From positions 182,945-246,944 of the forward strand of contig NZ_CATNVC010000004.1 of the NCBI RefSeq assembly GCF_951230135.1: a stretch of 64,000 nucleotides of DNA, read 5' to 3'. This document shows positions 42,760-51,921 of the stretch, piece after piece. Origin of the DNA: Butyricicoccus sp. Marseille-Q5471. GTDB taxonomy: Bacteria; Bacillota; Clostridia; Oscillospirales; Butyricicoccaceae. The notes beneath the pieces are model-generated. The model saw only the letters and a list, made by a program, of their open reading frames with translations, had not been told where the DNA came from and searched no databases. A program made the translations under genes and the position numbers. How positions within the stretch are numbered: the first letter of the stretch is position 1; each line of letters starts with the position of its first letter.

Positions 42760-44178
42760 ATGATGTACAACCCCAAATCACTCAAAGCGTCCGAATTCAT
42801 CAGCCATGAGGAGATTCTCGAAACCCTTGCCTATGCCGAGGCGCACAAAAACGACCTGCCGCTGATTGACAGCATCATCGAAAAGGCAAAGCTGTGCAAG
42901 GGTCTGACCCACCGCGAGGCCTCCGTTCTGCTGGTCTGCGAGGACGACGAGCGGCTCGCACGCATTTATCAGCTCGCGGAAGACATGAAAAAGCAGTTTT
43001 ACGGCAACCGCATCGTCATGTTTGCACCGCTTTATCTGTCCAATTACTGCGTCAACGGCTGCACCTACTGCCCCTATCACGCGAAAAACAAGCACATCGT
43101 GCGCAAAAAGCTGACGCAGGAGGAGGTTGCCCGCGAGGTCATCGCCCTGCAGGACATGGGACACAAGCGGCTGGCCATCGAAGCGGGCGAGGATCCGATC
43201 AACAACCCGATTGAATACATCCTCGACTGCATCAAAACCATTTACTCCATTCAGCACAAAAACGGCGCGATTCGCCGTGTCAACGTCAATATTGCGGCGA
43301 CTACGGTCGAAAACTACCGCAAGCTCAAGGACGCGGGCATCGGCACGTACATCCTCTTTCAGGAAACCTATCACAAGGACAGCTACGAAACCCTGCACCC
43401 GACCGGCCCCAAGCACAACTACGCCTACCACACCGAGGCGATGGATCGCGCCATGGAGGGCGGCATCGACGACGTTGGCATCGGCGTGCTGTTCGGTCTG
43501 GAGCTTTACAAATACGAATTTGCCGGTCTGCTGATGCACGCCGAGCATCTGGAGGCCGTGCACGGCGTCGGCCCGCACACCATCAGCGTGCCGCGCATCA
43601 AGCACGCGGACGATATTGACCCGAACGCATTCGACAACAGCATCAGTGACGAGATTTTCGCCCGCCTGTGCGCGCTCATCCGCCTTGCCGTGCCCTATAC
43701 CGGCATGATTATCTCGACCCGCGAGAGCCAGCAGGTGCGCGAAAAGGTGCTCCGTCTGGGCGTGTCGCAGCTCAGCGGCGGCTCGCGCACCTCGGTCGGC
43801 GGCTACGAAGAGGCCGAGCGCCCGACCGACACCGAGCAGTTTGACGTATCCGATCAGCGCACGCTTGACGAGGTGGTGCACTGGCTGATGGATTTGGGCT
43901 ACATCCCCTCCTTCTGCACCGCGTGCTACCGCGAAGGCCGCACCGGCGACCGCTTTATGAGCCTGTGCAAGAGCGGGCAGATTCAAAATTGCTGCCACCC
44001 CAATGCGCTGATGACGCTCAAGGAGTATCTGATGGATTACGCCTCCGAGGAGACGCGCGCGATCGGCGAAGCGCTCATCGAGGCCGAGCTTGCAAACATC
44101 CCGCACGAGAATGTGCGTGCCATCTGCGCCGACCATCTGGACAAAATCGCGCAGGGCATCCGCGATTTCCGCTTCTGA
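42760..44178 (+). CDS. hydG: [FeFe] hydrogenase maturation radical SAM tyrosine lyase HydG
   Basis: 472 aa. N-terminal radical SAM motif CVNGCTYCPYH, in LYLSNYCVNGCTYC; later IEAGEDPINNPIEYI, FQETYHKDSYETLHPTGPK, and the C-terminal auxiliary cluster cysteines CTACYREGRTGDRFM and CKSGQIQNCC-HPNAL. It cleaves tyrosine to give CO and cyanide bound to iron. AAGGAT before ATG, 43 bp after hydE. A long open frame on the opposite strand is a composition effect. Confidence 0.96.
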   Translation: MMYNPKSLKASEFISHEEILETLAYAEAHKNDLPLIDSIIEKAKLCKGLTHREASVLLVCEDDERLARIYQLAEDMKKQFYGNRIVMFAPLYLSNYCVNGCTYCPYHAKNKHIVRKKLTQEEVAREVIALQDMGHKRLAIEAGEDPINNPIEYILDCIKTIYSIQHKNGAIRRVNVNIAATTVENYRKLKDAGIGTYILFQETYHKDSYETLHPTGPKHNYAYHTEAMDRAMEGGIDDVGIGVLFGLELYKYEFAGLLMHAEHLEAVHGVGPHTISVPRIKHADDIDPNAFDNSISDEIFARLCALIRLAVPYTGMIISTRESQQVREKVLRLGVSQLSGGSRTSVGGYEEAERPTDTEQFDVSDQRTLDEVVHWLMDLGYIPSFCTACYREGRTGDRFMSLCKSGQIQNCCHPNALMTLKEYLMDYASEETRAIGEALIEAELANIPHENVRAICADHLDKIAQGIRDFRF

Positions 44179-44192
44179 GCAGGGAGGATTGT

Positions 44193-45392
44193 ATGGGACT
44201 GAACGAAACACCCTCGGCCGAGCGCGTGCACATCGGCTTTTTCGGGCGGCGCAACGCGGGCAAATCCAGCGTGGTCAACGCGATTACCGGACAGGAAATG
44301 AGCGTTGTGTCCGAAATCAAGGGCACGACGACTGATCCGGTGATGAAGGCGATGGAGCTGCTGCCGATGGGGCCGGTGGTCATCATCGACACGCCCGGCT
44401 TTGATGACGAAGGCGCGCTCGGCGAAAAGCGTGTGCGCCGCACCAAACAGATACTCAACCGTGCAGACTGCGCGGTGCTGATTGTCGACGCGGCGGTGGG
44501 CAAAACCGCGGCAGACGACGCGCTGCTCGCGCTGTTTCGGCAAAAGCAGCTGCCCTATGTGATTGCTTACAACAAATGTGACCTTGTCCCGCCGCGTACG
44601 GCGAAGGCCGACGCGATCGCGGTCAGCGCCCGCACCGGCGCGGGCATCCAGGAGCTGAAGGAGCGCATCGCCCGTCTGGTCAGCACCGACGCGCCACATC
44701 AGCGGCTGGTCGGCGATTTGATTCGTCCGCAGGATGTGGTCGTGCTCGTCGTACCAATTGACGCATCCGCGCCCAAGGGTCGGTTGATTTTGCCGCAGCA
44801 GCAGGCCATCCGCGACATTTTAGAGGCGGGCGCGATTTCCGTTGTCGCGCAGGACGGCGACCTCACCGCGGCGCTCGGCCGTCTTGCCGCGCCGCCCGCG
44901 CTCGTCATCACCGACAGTCAGGCCTTTGCGCGCGTCAGCCGTGACACGCCCGAAACCGTACCGCTGACCTCCTTTTCCATCCTGATGGCGCGGTATAAAG
45001 GATTTTTAGAGCCTGCGGTGCGCGGCGCGGCGACAATCGACCTGCTGCAGGACGGCGACCGCATCCTGATTTCCGAGGGCTGCACGCACCACCGCCAGTG
45101 CGAGGACATCGGAACGGTCAAGCTGCCAAACTGGCTGCGGCAGCGCACCGGTAAAGATTTGCACATCGAAACCAGCTCCGGCCGCGAATTTCCGGAGGAT
45201 TTATCGCCCTATCGGCTGATTATCCACTGCGGCGGCTGTATGCTGAACGAACGCGAAATGCGGTTTCGGCAGAGCTGCGCAGCCGACGCGGGCATGCCCT
45301 TCACCAATTACGGCACGGCAATCGCCCATCTGCACGGCGTGCTAAAACGCAGTCTCAGCATCTTCCCTGCCCTTGCCGATTTGCTGCCTTGA
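44193..45392 (+). CDS. hydF: [FeFe] hydrogenase maturation GTPase HydF
   Basis: 399 aa. GTPase domain: GRRNAGKSSVVNAITGQ (G1), DTPGFDDEG (G3), YNKCD (G4), SARTG (G5). Central dimerisation part, then the [4Fe-4S] scaffold with CTHHRQC and the HCGGC motif. It receives the diiron unit and delivers it to HydA. GGGAGG before ATG 44193, 14 bp after hydG; the frame extends upstream inside hydG without a ribosome site. Last gene of the maturation operon. Confidence 0.95.
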   Translation: MGLNETPSAERVHIGFFGRRNAGKSSVVNAITGQEMSVVSEIKGTTTDPVMKAMELLPMGPVVIIDTPGFDDEGALGEKRVRRTKQILNRADCAVLIVDAAVGKTAADDALLALFRQKQLPYVIAYNKCDLVPPRTAKADAIAVSARTGAGIQELKERIARLVSTDAPHQRLVGDLIRPQDVVVLVVPIDASAPKGRLILPQQQAIRDILEAGAISVVAQDGDLTAALGRLAAPPALVITDSQAFARVSRDTPETVPLTSFSILMARYKGFLEPAVRGAATIDLLQDGDRILISEGCTHHRQCEDIGTVKLPNWLRQRTGKDLHIETSSGREFPEDLSPYRLIIHCGGCMLNEREMRFRQSCAADAGMPFTNYGTAIAHLHGVLKRSLSIFPALADLLP

Positions 45393-45465
45393 GGCGCTCG
45401 CCTGCATATGACGAAATTGATATATGAACAAAAATAATAGGAATAAGCAATAATCCATAATAAAG

Positions 45466-45545
45466 TTGACAAATTACCAATGAAATACTAAGATAAATAA
45501 AGGAAAAGCAAAGGCCGCTTTCAACAGCAGCCTTTGCTTTTCCTT
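45466..45545 (+). promoter_or_regulatory. Promoter directly followed by a perfect 16-bp terminator hairpin
   Basis: TTGACA (45466-45471), 17-bp spacer, TAAGAT (45489-45494). Six bases later, perfect arms AAGGAAAAGCAAAGGC (45500-45515) and GCCTTTGCTTTTCCTT (45530-45545). The hairpin also ends the leftward LysR remnant. As on the other side of the island (32786), the pair would give only a short RNA of about 50 nt. Confidence 0.55.
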
Positions 45546-45558
45546 TTGTCTTCCATAT

Positions 45559-46230
45559 TTAGTTAGCCTCTTCCGGCTGCATCAGCGACCGGAAGAAGGC
45601 TTCAACAAATCGGCAGAAGGTTTGTGTGACCGGCGAACGCGCACCGTTCGGCGTGGATAAATACACCTTTCGGTGCAGCGCATGCCCTTCGATGCGGCGC
45701 AGACACAACGCCTGGCTTTCGATTTTCCACGTACGCGCGGGGAAAAACGCAAAACCCATGTTCTCCTCAACAAGCGAGGTCAGCGTTTGCTGAGAATCGC
45801 AAACGAGACTGACATTCGAGAGAAGGCCGAGCTCATCGCAATAGTTATGGGTCAGCTCTCCGAGAATATTATTCTTCGTGAGCAGTAAAAACGATTGCTT
45901 CCGCAGCTGCTCCAGCGTGATTTGCTGTGCCTGTGCCAGCGGATGATCATGGTTCATGCCAAGCAGGCATTCTTCGTCCAGCAGGCAGACGCTGTTCAGC
46001 TTTGCGGCAAGCTCCGGCCATGCGTGAATCATCACGTCACAGTTTTCAGGGAACACATCCGGCCGATTGGCTTTGCACAGCGAAAGCTGAATGCTCGGAT
46101 GCTGCTCGCCAAAGCGGGCAATCATGCTCGGAAACATGTTGGTTGAGTTGAACATCGCAATGCGCAGCGTTTCATTCGTACTGCTTTTCAGCTCCTCGAG
46201 CGCCTGATTGAACAGCAGCCGGGCATGCGT
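45559..46230 (-). pseudogene. LysR-type regulator, substrate-binding domain only (5' end lost)
   Basis: The left part of an open frame reads as a LysR effector-binding domain: ETLRIAMFNSTNMFPSMIARF, HPSIQLSLCKANRPDV, CDVMIHAWPEL, LLDEECLLGMNHDHPLA, LLSNVSLVCDSQQTLTSLVEENMGFAFFPA. The N-terminal winged helix that binds DNA is missing. Just beyond the linker helix (HARLLFNQALEELK) the sequence becomes antisense of an aminotransferase fragment. The frame stays open to 46404, but that part is not LysR. Without its DNA-binding part it should not act as a regulator. Confidence 0.8.
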
Positions 46231-46464
46231 GCACGCAGCACCAACGGCGGTAGCTATCTTTTCGTTGAGCTGCCTGCGCTGTCGGTAGAAATCGGCGATT
46301 TTACCAAGATTCTGCGCGTACTGGCGAACGTTACGGTAACGCCGGGCACCGAATTCGGGCCTCAGTTTACAAACAGCTTCCGCATCAACTTCTCGCAGGA
46401 TCACAAAAAGGCCGTCGCTGCCATGGAGCGTCTGATTGACGTCATGAACCGCTATCGCAAATAA
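46231..46464 (+). pseudogene. Class I/II aminotransferase C-terminal fragment
   Basis: The frame ends with a clear C terminus of a fold-type I aminotransferase: NGGSYLFVELP, then VTPGTEFGPQFTNSFRINFS (the conserved Arg binding the substrate carboxylate) and a last helix KAVAAMERLIDVMNRYRK. Only about 75 of the expected 390 residues remain; no PLP lysine. It abuts the LysR remnant head to head, so one deletion probably removed both 5' ends and the promoters between them. Confidence 0.78.
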
Positions 46465-46567
46465 CGCGCATGTCTTGCTGAATGGTTACTGCAGTGCAGC
46501 CGCGCTGCCGTAGCCATTTTGTGCGTTCCCTCTTTAAAATTGCAAACAAGGAATAAGGAAGAGTCAT

Positions 46568-47860
46568 ATGGCTGACAGGATAAAACGCATCCCCCCAATC
46601 GGATGCCGCATTTTGAAATCCGCTGTATCGGTGTTTTTGTGTTTTTTGGTCGATTTGGTACGGCGCGGCACTCCGTTCTATTCCGCGCTGGCCGCCTTGC
46701 AGTGCATGCAGCCCTACAAGGACAGCACCAGAAAAATCGCAATGCAGCGCCTATTGGGCACAGCGGTGGGTGCGGTATACGGATTTATCGTCATTGTGCT
46801 GCAAATGAAGGTTTTAGCGCCGTACGGCCTGGATGGGGTCTGGCGCTATGCGCTCGTCGCGCTGTTTGTTGTGATTGTGCTCTATACCACGGTGCTGCTG
46901 CACAAGAAAAATGCATCCTATTTTTCATGTGTGGTGTTTTTGAGCATCACCATGATTCATATGAGCGATGCAAACCCGTATCTGTTTGTGCTCAACCGCG
47001 TGGCCGATACCCTGATTGGTGTTGCGATCGGTATGGTGGTCAATCAGGCGCATTTGCCGCGCCGGCTGAAAAAAGATGTGCTGTACGTATCCGAGCTGGA
47101 CAATGTGCTGCTCAGCGATGTCGATCAGCTGTCGGGGTACAGCAAGGTGGAGCTCAATCGCTTGATTGACGACGGCATTCAGTTCACAATTATGACCATG
47201 CGCACGCCCGCCTCCTTTCTGGAAGCGGCACAGGAGATTCAACTCAAGCTGCCCATCATATTAATGAACGGCGCCGTGCTCTACGACATTCAAAACAACC
47301 GATACATCCATAAAATCGAGATTCCTCACCAAGAAGCCTGTGAAATCAAGGCGTTTTTCAGCGAAAGAGGCCACAATTGCTTCATGACCGTCATTGCAGA
47401 AAACACGGTGATGATTTTGTACCAGCAGCTGCACAACGCAGGTGAAATTGCGGTGTACGAAAAGCTGCGCAAATCGCCGTATCGCAACTACATGCACAAA
47501 CCGCTGAGTGAACATGAGGATGTGGCCTATTTCATGGTGGTGGACGAAAAGTCTCGCATCGACGCGCTGTACGAGGAGATGGAAGGCAGCCCCTTCGGGC
47601 AGCGTTTCCAGATTATTCACTATGATTCGGTGGAATACCCGCACTTTGCATATCTCAAGGTGTACAGCCGGCAAGCGACCAAGCAAAACATGCTAACCTA
47701 TTTAAAAACCATGCTTGGCGTTGAAAACGCCTGCACCATCGGCTCGGTTCCGGGCGAATACGACATCGTCTCTGACAAAAAGCATAGCGGCAACGATGTC
47801 ATCCGTCTGCTCAAAGCAGAGTGCGCGCCGACAGCTTGGAACGCCCGCCGCAAAGCATAA
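46568..47860 (+). CDS. Membrane protein with aromatic acid exporter-like domain fused to a degenerate HAD (Cof-type) domain
   Basis: 430 aa. Residues 1-160 have about five helices and resemble the FUSC/aromatic acid exporter family (YSALAALQCMQPYKDSTRKIAMQRLLGTAVGAVYG; VLNRVADTLIGVAIGMVVNQA). Residues 170-430 follow a Cof-type HAD phosphatase: ELDNVLLSDVDQLS, TIMTMRTPASFLEAAQEI, PIILMNGAVLYD, EYDIVSDKKHSGNDVIRLL. The HAD nucleophile motif DxD is ExD here, and the Thr/Ser after it is also changed, so phosphatase activity is doubtful. AGGAAG before ATG. Single gene, with a terminator 34 bp after the stop. A sensor or regulatory role for the HAD part is possible. Confidence 0.72.
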   Translation: MADRIKRIPPIGCRILKSAVSVFLCFLVDLVRRGTPFYSALAALQCMQPYKDSTRKIAMQRLLGTAVGAVYGFIVIVLQMKVLAPYGLDGVWRYALVALFVVIVLYTTVLLHKKNASYFSCVVFLSITMIHMSDANPYLFVLNRVADTLIGVAIGMVVNQAHLPRRLKKDVLYVSELDNVLLSDVDQLSGYSKVELNRLIDDGIQFTIMTMRTPASFLEAAQEIQLKLPIILMNGAVLYDIQNNRYIHKIEIPHQEACEIKAFFSERGHNCFMTVIAENTVMILYQQLHNAGEIAVYEKLRKSPYRNYMHKPLSEHEDVAYFMVVDEKSRIDALYEEMEGSPFGQRFQIIHYDSVEYPHFAYLKVYSRQATKQNMLTYLKTMLGVENACTIGSVPGEYDIVSDKKHSGNDVIRLLKAECAPTAWNARRKA

Positions 47861-47893
47861 CCCTGCAGTCGGGCGGCAAAAGAAGCGCAAAAC

Positions 47894-47923
47894 AAAGCCG
47901 GACAGCACCCGCTGTCCGGCTTT
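47894..47923. terminator. Bidirectional terminator
   Basis: AAAGCCGGACAGC / GCTGTCCGGCTTT with a 4-base loop, between the rightward membrane gene and the end of the leftward recombinase gene, whose stop lies inside it. Confidence 0.75.
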
Positions 47924-49553
47924 AATACACAATATCGGTCTCATACGCCTCGGGAAGGAAGCGAAAGGTGATGGAGAGGTGCTGTTTTCTGCACTTCCCG
48001 CTCTCTGTTTGCACATATGTACCCTGTCCAACCTCGATGCGCGCAATCAGTTCAAACAGCAAGCTCGGCGTGAGCGTCTGAATGTCCGCATAACGCGCGA
48101 TGATTCGATGCAGATGCGCCTGCCGCCGGCGCAGCACCGATTCAAATGCGGCATCCTCCGGCGCTCCAAGCGCTTCGATTTGTGCCTTGAGGGACGCGGT
48201 CTTGCGCTCCTGCTGCTCAAGCAGCGGGTAAAAGTTGGTTTCGCTAATTTTCCCCTCGAGCCGATCCTCATACAGCCGGCCAATCAAACGACCGACTTGC
48301 TCCAGTTCCTTTTGCAGCGTATCACGCCGTGTCTGCTGCTGCGCGGTCTGTTCGTCGAGATGCAGCCGCTCATGCAAGCGCTGAAACATCGCATCGCATT
48401 CCGCAGGGGTCAGCGAAACATAGCACCGAATCGCGGCCAGCACCTGCGCATACAGCACCTCATAGGGGATAAAGTGGTTGGTGCATGCCGTGCTGCCGCG
48501 TAATTTATAGGCTCCGCATGCGAGATTCGCCGCGGAGTCTTTTTTGCGTGTGCCGACGGTTGACATGCTCTTGCCGCAGTCCGCGCAGAAGGCCAGACCC
48601 GAAAACAGGTTGCAAAACCCCTTGCCCCGCTCGATGCGGCGGCTGGAAATCTGCCGCTGCACCGCGTCAAACTGCTGCTCGGTGACAAGTGGCGTGTGCT
48701 GATTTCGCACCAAAACCCATTGCTCCGGCGGGGTTTCCACCGTTTTGGAGGACTTAAAGCTGAGTTTTTTGGTCTTTCCCTGCGCGATATGCCCAAGATA
48801 AACCACATCCTTTAAAATGCGCGTGACCCCACTCGACGTCCACTCTTTATATTTGGAATATTTATCGGGTTTTAAATGCAGATTCTTTGCACAGCGATAC
48901 CTCGACGGCGGCAGCACGCCGCGTCCGTTGAGCAACCGCGCCAAATCGGCAGGCTGCGTGCCCGCTGCGGCACAGGTGAAGAGCTCGCGGACAATCGCAG
49001 CCGAGTCTTGATCGGGAATCAGGTGGTTTTTGTCATCCGGATCTTTTTGGTAGCCATAAGGGGCAAAATTGCCGATAAACTGACCGTCCCGCATCTTGGC
49101 GTGCAGCGCGCTTCGGATTTTGCGGCTGGTGTCCCGCGCATACAGCTCGTTGACGACATTGCGAAACGGCGCCATATCGGAATCATCGCGCGCGGTATCG
49201 ACCCCATCGTTGACCGCGATGAAGCGCACGCCCTTTTCCGGGAAAATCAGCTCCAGATAGCGCCCTGTCTCAATGTAATCGCGGCCCAGACGGGACAAAT
49301 CCTTGACCAGAATCAAATTAATCTTCCCGGCATCCACATCCCGCAGCATGCGCTGAAAATCGGGACGGGAAAAGTTCGTGCCGGAGTAGCCGTCATCAAC
49401 GTATTCAGCGACAATCGCAAAGCCGTGCTGCCCGGCATAATCCGTCAGCAGCTTGCGCTGGTTGCCGATGCTTTCGCTCTCGCCGCTGTTTTCGTCGTCG
49501 CGGCTCAGCCGCAGATAGAGCGCCGCACGACAGGCAGCATGTTGTTCCGCCAT
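47922..49553 (-). CDS. Large serine recombinase
   Basis: 543 aa. Resolvase domain first: AALYLRLSRDDENSGESESIGNQ with the catalytic Ser, VDDGYSGTNFSRPDFQRML, LVKDLSRLGRDYIETG. Then the recombinase domain (AHAKMRDGQFIGNFAPYGY-like, residues about 155-270), a zinc ribbon (CADCGKSMSTVG with a later Cys pair) and a long coiled coil (about 400-480). Such enzymes integrate and excise clostridial elements in one direction. ATG 49553 has AGGAGG 9 nt upstream. A 38-aa gene precedes it. The element end should lie near its 3' side (around 47.9 kb), but no repeat was identified. Confidence 0.93.
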   Translation of the reverse strand: MAEQHAACRAALYLRLSRDDENSGESESIGNQRKLLTDYAGQHGFAIVAEYVDDGYSGTNFSRPDFQRMLRDVDAGKINLILVKDLSRLGRDYIETGRYLELIFPEKGVRFIAVNDGVDTARDDSDMAPFRNVVNELYARDTSRKIRSALHAKMRDGQFIGNFAPYGYQKDPDDKNHLIPDQDSAAIVRELFTCAAAGTQPADLARLLNGRGVLPPSRYRCAKNLHLKPDKYSKYKEWTSSGVTRILKDVVYLGHIAQGKTKKLSFKSSKTVETPPEQWVLVRNQHTPLVTEQQFDAVQRQISSRRIERGKGFCNLFSGLAFCADCGKSMSTVGTRKKDSAANLACGAYKLRGSTACTNHFIPYEVLYAQVLAAIRCYVSLTPAECDAMFQRLHERLHLDEQTAQQQTRRDTLQKELEQVGRLIGRLYEDRLEGKISETNFYPLLEQQERKTASLKAQIEALGAPEDAAFESVLRRRQAHLHRIIARYADIQTLTPSLLFELIARIEVGQGTYVQTESGKCRKQHLSITFRFLPEAYETDIVY

Positions 49554-49583
49554 GCGGCGCACCTCCTTCTTTCACTGCTAATA

Positions 49584-49700
49584 TTAGCCCGCTCGATACA
49601 TCATGGGCTCCGCGGTTTCCATTTGAAATTCCCGCAGGATGATTCTTTCGAGCACCGCCAGCAGCTCCTCTCGCTTGGTCTGTGCCATTTCCTGTTTCAC
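49584..49700 (-). CDS. Small protein upstream of the recombinase, 38 aa
   Basis: 38 aa from GTG 49700, with AGGAGG 8 nt upstream: MKQEMAQTKREELLAVLERI, then ILREFQMETAEPMMYRAG. It reads as one amphipathic helix. It lies 30 bp before the recombinase start, so it is co-transcribed, and could act as a recombination directionality or regulatory peptide. ATG 49688 is an alternative start. Function unknown. Confidence 0.5.
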   Translation of the reverse strand: MKQEMAQTKREELLAVLERIILREFQMETAEPMMYRAG

Positions 49701-49801
49701 TTTGCATCCTCCTCTCACTACTGCGTCCAGAATATCGCGCCATTATATCTCCTGCGCCGCTCAGATGACCGCCTTTTACGTATGTCTCCCCCCCCTGCGC
49801 A

Positions 49802-51460
49802 TCATTTACGAACCTCCGCTTGTCTGTGTAGTTGGTCACGGTTCAGCGGAACAAATCGCCCGATTCCCGGAAGCTTTGCCTTTGCTGTGTGATTCTCCCT
49901 GCCAACCTCAACCAACCCATTTTCACGCAACAGCGTTCCGACAGCCTGTTCAGTCCAAGCGCGACCACTTAGTGCAGTCAACAACTGGCTGAGGCTAGTG
50001 AGCCGTAAGTAAATTTGTCCTTTCTTGCGGTCAACGAAACCATCAAATTTATCCGAATCGCATTCAAGCTTACTTCTGTTTTTTGCAATGCGCATTGAGT
50101 CATTTTCAATCGAATCGATAATGATTTTTGAGATATTTGTCACATTTCTCAAGTTGTATTCATGTACGAGCCCATTATTTACACCTAGAGAATGTTCAAG
50201 AGCCGCCTTCAGCTGACTACACCATTCCTCCAGATCGTCCGTGCCAATGGCTCCGATCTCATAAGCGAATTCCAGCAGAATCTGGAACGCACAAGATAAC
50301 TCCGCAAGGTGTTGCTGCTGGCGTGGTGCGGAGTCGGTTCCTTTATCAGCTCGAAACGGTCCTAAAGCATCACCAATTTTTTTGCGACATGCCTCGTAAT
50401 TTTCTGATACGTACTGCAAAAAGCGCGATATTACAGCACAAGTCACAGTATGATCGTCCTCTTCCCTGCCATACATCTGATGGTCCACATCAATGATTAC
50501 GCAACGCGTCAGGTCACTTGATGCAGACAATGGAAATTCGCCGGTAATAATCACACCCGCGTCGCATCGTATACTGCGCTGTCCACCGCCCGGGAGCTTG
50601 CGCAGCTCAGGAATGCGGTCTGAAACAAAACGCAGCGTGTATGCGGCAACTTCCGTTGATATGCGCTTGGTCTCGGATCCTGAACTAGTGCAGACATCAT
50701 CAATCAGCACCGGCATGTCTCGATACCCCGCGGTAAAATCGCGTACAGCCGGCTTGCTGCCAAGCGCGCGTGATGCTGGCGCAGGTATATTGTTCGAAAT
50801 ATCGGTCATTGGCAGCGCAAAGTCATTAACCGCTGTCGTCTTTCCAGACCCTTGGATACCCGTGAGATATAAAACAAACCGCAGCGGATAACCTTCTTGC
50901 TCGAAAACAGAAGCCATTAGCGCGCGAATCATCTGCGCTGACAGCGGAATCAGAACAGCAGGGTCGCGCCTTATCTTTCTAAAATATTTCTCAAGAAGTT
51001 GATTGTTGGTAATCTCCGGAAAATTGTCCGTAATTTTTAGTTGCGGTAAAGTGTGCGCCAGCACATAGTCCACATCCCCGGTCTCTCCTACAATATGCTG
51101 CCCAACGACAAAAATGTATTTGTCATTCGGAAGCTGTTGCCATCCAGTACGACACAGGAGATGCGCGCATTTCCCCTGTCGAAGCTTCTCCGAAATCAGC
51201 CCCTTGAGCATTGCCTGAATACGAATGTCCGTTGCCTTGCTCTCCTCATCTAGAGCAACATAGCGCGGATCCACCTTCCCCACCCGAAATCGGTCGATTT
51301 CTGCGACCGGATAGGGTGGCAACATGTGCTGCTTTTCATCCTGCGTGATAAGTACTGAAAATTCCATTTGCTCCTTATCATCTGTACACCGAGATACGTA
51401 AACATCGTCAATGTGCGCGTTGAGAATCAGTCCTTTTGCATCTCTAGTTTTATTATCCAT
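49802..51460 (-). CDS. DUF927-like P-loop ATPase (replication or primase-helicase type)
   Basis: 552 aa. Centre: Walker A TGIQGSGKTTAVNDFALP (about 199-216), then MPVLIDDVCTSSGSE (Walker B-like), and GVIITGEFPLSASSDLTRCVIIDVD (sensor region). Preceded by LLCRTGWQQLPNDKYIFVVGQH, the start expected for DUF927 proteins. The C-terminal 130 residues look like a winged helix (LTSLSQLLTALSGRAWTEQAVGTLLRENGLVEVG). Proteins of this kind serve plasmid, phage or satellite replication. ATG 51460 has GGGGTG upstream. It overlaps the coiled-coil gene by 8 bp and lies upstream of the recombinase genes. Confidence 0.72.
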   Translation of the reverse strand: MDNKTRDAKGLILNAHIDDVYVSRCTDDKEQMEFSVLITQDEKQHMLPPYPVAEIDRFRVGKVDPRYVALDEESKATDIRIQAMLKGLISEKLRQGKCAHLLCRTGWQQLPNDKYIFVVGQHIVGETGDVDYVLAHTLPQLKITDNFPEITNNQLLEKYFRKIRRDPAVLIPLSAQMIRALMASVFEQEGYPLRFVLYLTGIQGSGKTTAVNDFALPMTDISNNIPAPASRALGSKPAVRDFTAGYRDMPVLIDDVCTSSGSETKRISTEVAAYTLRFVSDRIPELRKLPGGGQRSIRCDAGVIITGEFPLSASSDLTRCVIIDVDHQMYGREEDDHTVTCAVISRFLQYVSENYEACRKKIGDALGPFRADKGTDSAPRQQQHLAELSCAFQILLEFAYEIGAIGTDDLEEWCSQLKAALEHSLGVNNGLVHEYNLRNVTNISKIIIDSIENDSMRIAKNRSKLECDSDKFDGFVDRKKGQIYLRLTSLSQLLTALSGRAWTEQAVGTLLRENGLVEVGRENHTAKAKLPGIGRFVPLNRDQLHRQAEVRK

Positions 51461-51782
51461 CCAAATCACCCCGTTCTTTCAGGTATACAAATCCGTCTTT
51501 GCCGCGAAGTGCGTCAGTCAGTTCACAATCCTTTTCTGCAAGCTGCTTTCGAAGCCGATCAAGTTCCCTATCACGCTCATCGATTTCGTGGTTTGCCCGA
51601 CGCAATGCGCACTGCGTCACAGTTGCAAACTGCTCTGCCGCTTTGCGTGCACCCTTTTCACGCTTATATCGCTTTTTGAACTCTTGTTTACACGTCGCAT
51701 CCTTGTTACTCGACTGCGCCTTTTTCGACTTGATTTCCGTAGGGGCTCCACCCGACGGCGCCTTAAAGTTGCTGATCTGCAT
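51453..51782 (-). CDS. Coiled-coil protein of the mobile element
   Basis: 109 aa, highly charged. Lys/Arg-rich first half (FKKRYKREKGARKAAEQF), then a predicted coiled coil (EIDERDRELDRLRKQLAEKDCELTDALR). GGAG precedes ATG 51782. It overlaps the start of the ATPase gene, so the two are translated together. It may be a partner of the ATPase or a DNA-binding accessory. No family recognised. Confidence 0.65.
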   Translation of the reverse strand: MQISNFKAPSGGAPTEIKSKKAQSSNKDATCKQEFKKRYKREKGARKAAEQFATVTQCALRRANHEIDERDRELDRLRKQLAEKDCELTDALRGKDGFVYLKERGDLDG

Positions 51783-51921
51783 CAGTCATCACTCCTCATT
51801 TAATCTAATATCAGCATACATCCAAACTTCTTTCGCGTAAATCCTTTCGACTATGCGAATTATCGAAATAAACTTCAATTGAAATTTATATTCAATCGTA
51901 TTATGCTTATTTGAGGAGGCG

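Noticed and set aside
42778..44211. 477-codon open frame on the minus strand opposite hydG
   Set aside because: Exact antisense of a conserved radical SAM gene, Val/Ala/Arg-rich without domains; a composition effect.
46231..46404. Extension of the LysR-like frame to give a 281-aa protein
   Set aside because: The extra 60 residues are antisense to an aminotransferase fragment and contain no DNA-binding helix-turn-helix, so they are not an authentic N terminus.
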